A stretch of 64,000 bases of DNA from Tautonia plasticadhaerens (GTDB taxonomy: Bacteria; Planctomycetota; Planctomycetia; Isosphaerales; Isosphaeraceae), in contig NZ_CP036426.1 of the NCBI RefSeq assembly GCF_007752535.1, forward strand, positions 5,394,001 through 5,458,000, read 5' to 3'. How positions within the stretch are numbered: position 1 is the stretch's first letter; each line of letters begins with the position of its first letter. Below, piece after piece: positions 58,725 through 64,000 of the stretch. The notes beneath the pieces are model-generated. The model saw nothing but the letters and a program-made list of their open reading frames with translations, was not told the DNA's origin and ran no database searches. The translations under genes and the position numbers were made by a program.

Positions 58725-60320
58725 TCAGAAGGGGGAGCCGGAGGGCTGGGACTGCTCGGCTTCCTGTCGGCTCTGCTCGAACTCGTCGGAGCCGGGGGCG
58801 GGGGCCCTCATGCCGCCGGGGTTGAGCAGGCTCTCGATCGCCTTGGCGTCGGCGGCCTCGACGGTGCCGGGGATCGTCATGCCGAAGGAGTAGCCGAGCG
58901 AGGCGAGCAGCCGCTCGACCGGCAGGGGCCGGATGCCGTAGCGCCGGGCCTGCTCGATGACCTCGGTCCGACGCTGGGCGAACTCCTGCTCGGCCAGGGT
59001 CATCTGCTGGACGGCCCGGGCGTTGGAGGGGGTGCGGAGCGGGTCGCGCTCGTCGATGATGTAGTAGCTGATCCGGGCGTTCAGCTCACCCTGCTCCTGG
59101 CCGGCGCCGGGCTCGGGGATGTCGTAGTCGACCACGCCCCCGGCGGCGTTGATGAGGCGCTTCAGGTCGTCGCGGTCGTCGACGCCGTCGCGGTTCATGT
59201 CGATCTTGCCGATCAGGGCGAACCGCTGGGGCTCGTTGGGGCTCCAGGCGGCGGAGTAGGCCTGGTCGCCGGACCGGATGGGGTTGGTCTTGTTGAACTC
59301 CTCCTCGATGGAGGCGACGCTGTCGCGCTCGTTGACCTGGAGCAGCTTGATCCGGGCCTTGGGCTTGTCGGTCGGCAGGCCGGGGGCGTCGGCGTCGAAG
59401 ACGGCGAGGATCATCTGGGGGCGGGCGCCCATGCTCCGGGTGACGTTGAGCCGGACGCGACGGGCGGAGTAGTCGACGGAGGTGACGTAGCCGTCGGCCT
59501 GGTCGAGCACCACCTCATCCTTCTCGGCCCTCGTCCGGAAGTCGTTGAGGCTGGCCAGCATCTCGGTGAGCCGGTTCTCGTACTCGTTCTTCTGGGAGTT
59601 GAGCTGGTTGCTCAGCGAGTCGTACTCGGCCCTCAGCTGGGCGAGCTGGGTGGTGAGGGTGTCGACCTGGGTGCGTTGCTGGTCGAAGATGTCCTCATAC
59701 TTGGTGTGCTCGCCCGACAGGTCGGCCTGGGCCTGCTGGGCGGCCTGCTGCTGCGTGGTCAGCTCGGCCTGGTTGACGTTGTTGGTGTTCTCCAGCTCCC
59801 GGCGGACCCGGACGAGGTCGGAGGCCAGTGCGGTGGAGAGGCGGGCCTGGTTGGCGGTCATGGCCGAGAGGGTGGCCAGCGACCCCTTGAGGGTGGGGTT
59901 CTGGGTCGACTCGTCGGTGAAGGTCCCGATCAGCCCGGTCAGGTTCTCCCGGTAGCGGGCGACCTCGGGGCCGGTGGCGCCGGCCTGCTGGGCCTCGGAG
60001 ATCGTCTGGTTGGCCTGGGTGAGCTCGTTGGTCAGCGATTCGAGCAGCGCCTGCTGGTCGGCGTCGATCTGCTGCTGGATCTGGTTGGCGTCGCTGAGGT
60101 TGGAATAGCCCGCCCGGTCGCGGAGGGTCAGCAGGTTGGTGTTGGCCTGGCTGGCCTTCTGGTTGGCCTGGCTGGCCTCGCCCCGGGCGGCTTCGAGCTG
60201 CTCGGACGCCTTGCTGTACTCCGAATACATGAAGTACGACGTCACGGCCAGGATCACGGTCAGCGAGACGAAGATCGCCACGGCGATCTTCAGTCCCTGC
60301 GAGTCGTTGGCAGATGCCAT
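58725..60320 (-). CDS. Membrane-anchored coiled-coil protein with EF-hand-like loop
   Basis: 531 residues. The ATG at 60320 gives MASANDSQGLKIAVAIFVSL, with a transmembrane helix (about 10-33). A long coiled coil follows (about 34-270), rich in Gln/Ala/Asn (EQLEAARGEASQANQKASQA, ELTTQQQAAQQAQADLSGEH, LSNQLNSQKNEYENRLTEML). The C-terminal globular part has VTSVDYSARRVRLNVTRSMG, and DMNRDGVDDRDDL is a dockerin- or EF-hand-like calcium-binding loop. Related proteins are common in planctomycetes but have no known function; a role in envelope organisation is a guess. No signal cleavage is evident. Confidence 0.75.
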   Translation of the reverse strand: MASANDSQGLKIAVAIFVSLTVILAVTSYFMYSEYSKASEQLEAARGEASQANQKASQANTNLLTLRDRAGYSNLSDANQIQQQIDADQQALLESLTNELTQANQTISEAQQAGATGPEVARYRENLTGLIGTFTDESTQNPTLKGSLATLSAMTANQARLSTALASDLVRVRRELENTNNVNQAELTTQQQAAQQAQADLSGEHTKYEDIFDQQRTQVDTLTTQLAQLRAEYDSLSNQLNSQKNEYENRLTEMLASLNDFRTRAEKDEVVLDQADGYVTSVDYSARRVRLNVTRSMGARPQMILAVFDADAPGLPTDKPKARIKLLQVNERDSVASIEEEFNKTNPIRSGDQAYSAAWSPNEPQRFALIGKIDMNRDGVDDRDDLKRLINAAGGVVDYDIPEPGAGQEQGELNARISYYIIDERDPLRTPSNARAVQQMTLAEQEFAQRRTEVIEQARRYGIRPLPVERLLASLGYSFGMTIPGTVEAADAKAIESLLNPGGMRAPAPGSDEFEQSRQEAEQSQPSGSPF

Positions 60321-60736
60321 GGATGAAATCTCCCGCCGGCCGGGCCGGATCCTCGGAGGTGGCCGGTCCAGGCTGTCCGCTGGTGCTGGGGAATCGTCCG
60401 GATTTCGACTTGGGGTGCGGCGATCCCGGGGGTGGTGGGGCCGGATCGCGAGCAGAGGGGAGCGTCCGAAAGAGCAATCTCTCGCTAATTTTAGGGGCAA
60501 TTCCGGGCCCGGTCAAACCGACCGGGACGACCGGACGGCCGCCGGCCGTCGTGACCGGCAGGGTCGACACAGCCCGATGCCGACGGGCCGGCCCTCGGGG
60601 GTTGGACGCCCCGCATCGGCCGATCGTTCCCCGGGGCCCGGGCGATCGGGGCAGGTCCCTTGACGGTCGAGACTCGGTCGGCCGACAATCCGGGGGACGC
60701 CCGATCGAGACCACCCGCCCCGATGGAACCCGGCCG
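60321..60736. other. Divergent intergenic region
   Basis: About 415 bp between the coiled-coil gene and the M28 peptidase gene. It holds both promoters. Nothing else recognised. Confidence 0.5.
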
Positions 60737-62641
60737 ATGCACCCGCCCCGCCGACTGCCGACCCGGGCCCCTGCCCTCGCGTTCGCCCTGGCCCTCACGG
60801 CCACCTCGCCCGCCCTCCCGGCCGAGGGGCCGGCCGCGGAGCCCGCCCTCGCCCGGCTCCAGGCCGACGTCGCCTTCCTCGCCGACGACGCCCAGGGGGG
60901 CCGGGCCCTCGGGTCGAGCGGCATCGAACGATCGGCCGACTACATCGCGCAGGTGTTCGAGGGCCTCGACCTGGGCACCGCCCCTGGGCTCGACGGCTAC
61001 TTCCAGCCGTTCGAGATCACCGGGTCGCCGAAGCTCGGCAGCGGACAGGATCTCGGCGTCGAGGTCGACGCCGAGGGCGGTGAGGCGATCGACGGCCAGC
61101 TCCGGCGCGATTTCATGCCCCTCTCCATCGGCGGCGGCGGCGACGCCGAAGATCTGCCGATCGCCTTCGCCGGGTACGGGATCACCACCGACGAGGACGC
61201 CGAATTCTCCTATGACGATTACGACGGGCTGGACGTCGAGGGCAAGGCCGTCATCGTCCTCCGACGCGCCCCGAAATACGACGTGCCGGGCAGCCCCTTC
61301 GCCGCCGACGGCCCCCGGCCCCCCGACGCCGCCACCTTCGAGCACAAGGCCGTCAACGCCTTCCGGCACGGGGCGAGGCTGGTGCTGCTGGTCAACGACT
61401 CGGGCAGCGCCGAGGAGCAGGACGAGCTGCTGCAGTTCACCTCGGCGGGCACCGAGCGGTACACGACCGTCCCCTTCGTCATGGCCAAGCGGGCCTTCGT
61501 CGACTCGATCCTGGGGGCGGCCGGGGCGCCGACGCTCGACGAGCTGGAGGAGCGGATCGCCGGCGGGGAGGAGCTGTCGCCGTCGAGCCTGGCGCTGGAA
61601 GGCGTCACGCTCGACGCCCGGATCCGGGTCGAGCAGCCGAAGATCACGGCGAAGAACGTGATCGGGGTGCTGGAGGGCTCCGGGCCCCTGGCCGACGAGA
61701 CGGTCGTCATCGGCGCCCACTACGACCACCTCGGCAGCGGCGGCATGGGCTCGCTCGCCCCGTTCTCCCGGGAGATCCACAACGGGGCCGACGACAACGC
61801 CTCGGGGACGGCGATGATGCTGGAGCTGGCCCGACGGCTCGCCTCCAGGCCCGACCCCCTGCCCCGCCGGGTGGTCTTCATGGCCTACTCGGCCGAGGAG
61901 CGGGGGCTGCTCGGCTCGCGGTATTACGTCGAGGAGCAGCCGCTCTACCCGATCGATCAGACGGCGTTCATGTTCAACTTCGACATGGTCGGCCGCCTGA
62001 ACGAGGAGCGGACGCTGACCGTCTTCGGCGTCGACAGCACGCCGGGGTTCCGGGAGCTGGTGACCGCCGCCGGCCCCTCGTACGACCTGTCGATCCGGCC
62101 CAATGCCCAGGTCGCGGGCAACAGCGACCACGCCTCCTTCCACGAGAAGGGCGTCCCGGTCGCCTTCCTCTTCACCGGCACCCACCGCGACTATCACCGG
62201 CCGAGCGACGACGTGGAGAAGGTGAACTTCGAGGGGATGGCCCGGATCGCCGACTTCGCCGAGGTCCTGCTGCTCGACGTGGCCCGGCGGCCCCAGCGGC
62301 CGGCATTTGTGGCCGGCGACGAGCCCGAGCCCCAGCCGAGGGTGGCCGGATCCTCGGCCTCGCTGGGGACGATCCCCGACTACGACGACAGCGTCGAGGG
62401 CGTCCGCCTCAACGGCGTCCGGGAGGGCAGCGCCGCCGAGAAGGCGGGCCTCAAGGGGGGCGACGTGATCGTCGGCTTCGGCGGCGCGCCGGTCGGCACG
62501 ATCTACGACTTCATGGAAGGGCTGACCACCTCCAAGCCTGGCGACACGGTCGCGATCGAAGTCAGGCGTGGCGAGGAGACGCTGACGCTCGAAGCCGTCC
62601 TCGACGCCGCCGCCCCTCGGGACGGGCACAGCGAGGACTGA
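60737..62641 (+). CDS. M28-family metallopeptidase with PDZ domain
   Basis: Exported zinc aminopeptidase-like protein of 634 residues. The ATG at 60737 gives a signal peptide (MHPPRRLPTRAPALAFALAL, cleavage near PALPA). A PA-type insertion lies around 130-270. The M28 zinc ligands are seen: GAHYDHLG (about 325), GADDNASG (about 350), AEERGLLGS with the catalytic Glu (about 385), FDMVGR (about 414) and HRDYHRPSDD (about 481-490). A PDZ domain at about 535-628 (GVREGSAAEKAGLKGGDVIV) completes it; M28 plus PDZ is common in planctomycetes. It probably degrades extracytoplasmic peptides. Transcribed alone or with the following lipoprotein gene, 109 bp away. Confidence 0.93.
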   Translation: MHPPRRLPTRAPALAFALALTATSPALPAEGPAAEPALARLQADVAFLADDAQGGRALGSSGIERSADYIAQVFEGLDLGTAPGLDGYFQPFEITGSPKLGSGQDLGVEVDAEGGEAIDGQLRRDFMPLSIGGGGDAEDLPIAFAGYGITTDEDAEFSYDDYDGLDVEGKAVIVLRRAPKYDVPGSPFAADGPRPPDAATFEHKAVNAFRHGARLVLLVNDSGSAEEQDELLQFTSAGTERYTTVPFVMAKRAFVDSILGAAGAPTLDELEERIAGGEELSPSSLALEGVTLDARIRVEQPKITAKNVIGVLEGSGPLADETVVIGAHYDHLGSGGMGSLAPFSREIHNGADDNASGTAMMLELARRLASRPDPLPRRVVFMAYSAEERGLLGSRYYVEEQPLYPIDQTAFMFNFDMVGRLNEERTLTVFGVDSTPGFRELVTAAGPSYDLSIRPNAQVAGNSDHASFHEKGVPVAFLFTGTHRDYHRPSDDVEKVNFEGMARIADFAEVLLLDVARRPQRPAFVAGDEPEPQPRVAGSSASLGTIPDYDDSVEGVRLNGVREGSAAEKAGLKGGDVIVGFGGAPVGTIYDFMEGLTTSKPGDTVAIEVRRGEETLTLEAVLDAAAPRDGHSED

Positions 62642-62749
62642 GCCGCCTCGCCCCCACGAATCCCGGCACCGATCCCCCACGTGGAGGGGCCCTCCCGCCC
62701 CCTCGACGGGGACCCCCGAAGCTCGACGAACGCATCGGATTTTCCGCAC

Positions 62750-63838
62750 GTGACCCGATCTGGAGCCCGAACCCTGATCTCGGCGATCGCCTCGGGCATC
62801 CTGGCCGGCCCGGGGTGCTCCGACGATCGGGCGCTGGTCGTCGCCACGACCTGGGATCGGCCGACCTGCCGGGCCGTCCGGTCCCGGCTCCTGGCCGAGG
62901 GCGAGGCGTTCTCCTCGCCGGTCCGGTGGCTCCGGCTCGACCCCTGGGACGACCCGGGCCGGGTGATCGGCCCCGGGTCGGGCGTCGACGTCCTGCTCGG
63001 CTGGCACGGGCCGACGCTCAGGTCGCTCGATCGCCGGGGCCTGCTCGCCGATCCCGGGGACGGGTGGGTGTGGGCGCCCCGGGTCGAGGGCGACGGGGAT
63101 GCGGGCCCCGGCGAGGACCGGCCCGGGATCCCCTTCGCGTCCGCCGACCCTCGGATCGACCCGGGGGCGGGGTGGTCGGCCTCGGAGGTCCTGGGGCGGG
63201 GGGACTGGGCCCGGGGCTATGCACTCCTTCTCGGACGCGGGGCGGCACGGCCGGATCCGCAACCGGGGATCGAGGCCGGGGGTTGGGCCGCCCTCCCCGC
63301 CGGGTCGGACCACCCGGACGCCCCCCGGTTCCTGGCGGCCGTGGCTGCCTTGGCCGGGGGGCCGGGACCGGGCCCGTCGCCGGTCGAGGCGATCGAGCCG
63401 GGCCTGGTTGTCCTGCAGGCGGAGCTGATCGGCGCGACGGTCATCGACGCGGCCCCGGAATTGAGGGACGCCTGGGATGCGGTCGGGCGGTCGCCCGACC
63501 CGGGGGCGCTCCGGGCCGAGCTGGTCGAGCCGCCGCCATGGCCCCCGGCCTCGATCCAGGCGCTCCGATCGGATCCGACGCGTCGTTCATTGCTGGGGAC
63601 CCTCGCCGGGGCGCTGGTCGACGACGAAGAGGCGAGGGGCTGGCTGCTCGACTCCTGGGGACGCCCGGCGAGGCCGATCGATCGCGCCACCCTGATCGAG
63701 CTGGCCAGGGTCGCCGACGGCCGGATGCTCGACGAGGCGCAGTTCCTCCCCTGGCTCCGGGCCGAGTGGACGGCCTGGGCCCGCCAGCGTTACGCGAGGG
63801 TCGTCCGGCCCGGGCCGTCGGGTGGGGGTGAGTCGTGA
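62750..63838 (+). CDS. Lipoprotein, probable substrate-binding component of an ABC transporter
   Basis: 362 residues from GTG 62750, chosen because it begins a lipoprotein signal (VTRSGARTLISAIASGILAG, lipobox GPGC, Cys23); an in-frame ATG at 62681 would bury it. The mature part starts LVVATTWDRPTCRAVRSRLL, in the style of extracellular solute-binding proteins, but Walker or ligand residues are not obvious and the sequence is very Gly/Asp/Arg-rich. Its stop overlaps the start of the ABC ATPase (TGATG), so translational coupling makes a binding-protein role likely. The substrate is unknown, and the family assignment is tentative. Confidence 0.6.
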   Translation: MTRSGARTLISAIASGILAGPGCSDDRALVVATTWDRPTCRAVRSRLLAEGEAFSSPVRWLRLDPWDDPGRVIGPGSGVDVLLGWHGPTLRSLDRRGLLADPGDGWVWAPRVEGDGDAGPGEDRPGIPFASADPRIDPGAGWSASEVLGRGDWARGYALLLGRGAARPDPQPGIEAGGWAALPAGSDHPDAPRFLAAVAALAGGPGPGPSPVEAIEPGLVVLQAELIGATVIDAAPELRDAWDAVGRSPDPGALRAELVEPPPWPPASIQALRSDPTRRSLLGTLAGALVDDEEARGWLLDSWGRPARPIDRATLIELARVADGRMLDEAQFLPWLRAEWTAWARQRYARVVRPGPSGGGES

Positions 63839-64000
63839 TGAGCCGGCTCCTCTGCGAAGGGCTGGTGAAGCGGTACGACCGGGTCGCCGCGGTGGACGAG
63901 GTGAGCCTCGACGCCCGGGGGGGCGAGTGGCTCGCCGTGCTCGGCCCTCCCGGCGCGGGCAAGTCGACCCTCGCCCGGCTGATCGTCGGCCTGGAGTCGC
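63838..64000 (+). CDS. ABC transporter ATP-binding protein (3' end outside window)
   Basis: First 54 codons of an ABC ATPase. MSRLLCEGLVKRYDRVAAVD carries the A-loop Tyr, and GPPGAGKST (about 36-44) is Walker A. The signature motif and Walker B lie outside the window. It starts by one-base overlap with the preceding lipoprotein gene, so it probably energises a transporter using that protein. The variant Walker A (PPGAGKST) is normal. Confidence 0.93.
   Translation, partial: MSRLLCEGLVKRYDRVAAVDEVSLDARGGEWLAVLGPPGAGKSTLARLIVGLES

Overview
The window looks like chromosomal DNA from a very GC-rich planctomycete, most probably of the family Isosphaeraceae (Tautonia/Singulisphaera-like). This is inferred from marker families: the PSCyt1/DUF1549/DUF1553 plus DUF1501 gene pair, a DUF1559 prepilin-like protein, an ECF sigma factor overlapping a transmembrane Ser/Thr kinase, a PEP-CTERM protein, the planctomycete extracellular N-terminal motif (LEHRRLLA) on a giant beta-strand-repeat protein, and the KSTGPRTAEGK family. 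There is one tRNA gene and no rRNA or CRISPR array.

Region 1 (1-22 kb) is ordinary chromosome: a peptidoglycan amidase lipoprotein (cut by the window edge), leuS, a PEP-CTERM protein, a nucleotide-sugar epimerase, an HNH nuclease, cinA, a PDZ-alpha/beta hydrolase, a metallo-beta-lactamase-fold protein with an altered metal motif, a HAD phosphatase, fur with a palindromic Fur-box candidate, the sigma/kinase pair, a TIGR04222-type Gly/Cys-tailed membrane protein, msrB, and a ceramidase-LamG fusion.

Region 2 (22.4-37.8 kb) is dominated by an approximately 8.4 kb surface-protein gene on the minus strand. It has three beta-strand-repeat modules, five Ig-like domains and FG-GAP repeats. Its reading frame is broken by a run of ten C (ten G on the coding strand) near the 5' end. 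A DinB-like protein, a hybrid histidine kinase with about six PAS domains and a GNAT acetyltransferase follow.

Region 3 (38.0-54.2 kb) is read here as a decayed genomic island of about 16 kb. An intact tRNA-Arg(UCG) lies at 54137-54210, and a 50-nt copy of its 3' end (49/50 identical, same orientation) lies at 38019-38068. Both ends carry the last residues of what look like integrase genes. Inside are an IS3-family element, a second insertion sequence with 24-bp terminal inverted repeats and a 7-bp target duplication, a 5'-truncated Calx-beta/metzincin gene, a lipoprotein and DUF1559 gene, TPR and LRR proteins, a large sugar-dehydrogenase/cytochrome fusion, and three consecutive small helix-turn-helix ORFs next to the tRNA end.

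Region 4 (54.5-64 kb) is chromosomal again: the PSD1 cytochrome protein and its DUF1501 partner, a membrane-anchored coiled-coil protein, an M28 peptidase with PDZ domain, and a substrate-binding-like lipoprotein overlapping the start of an ABC transporter ATPase that runs off the window.
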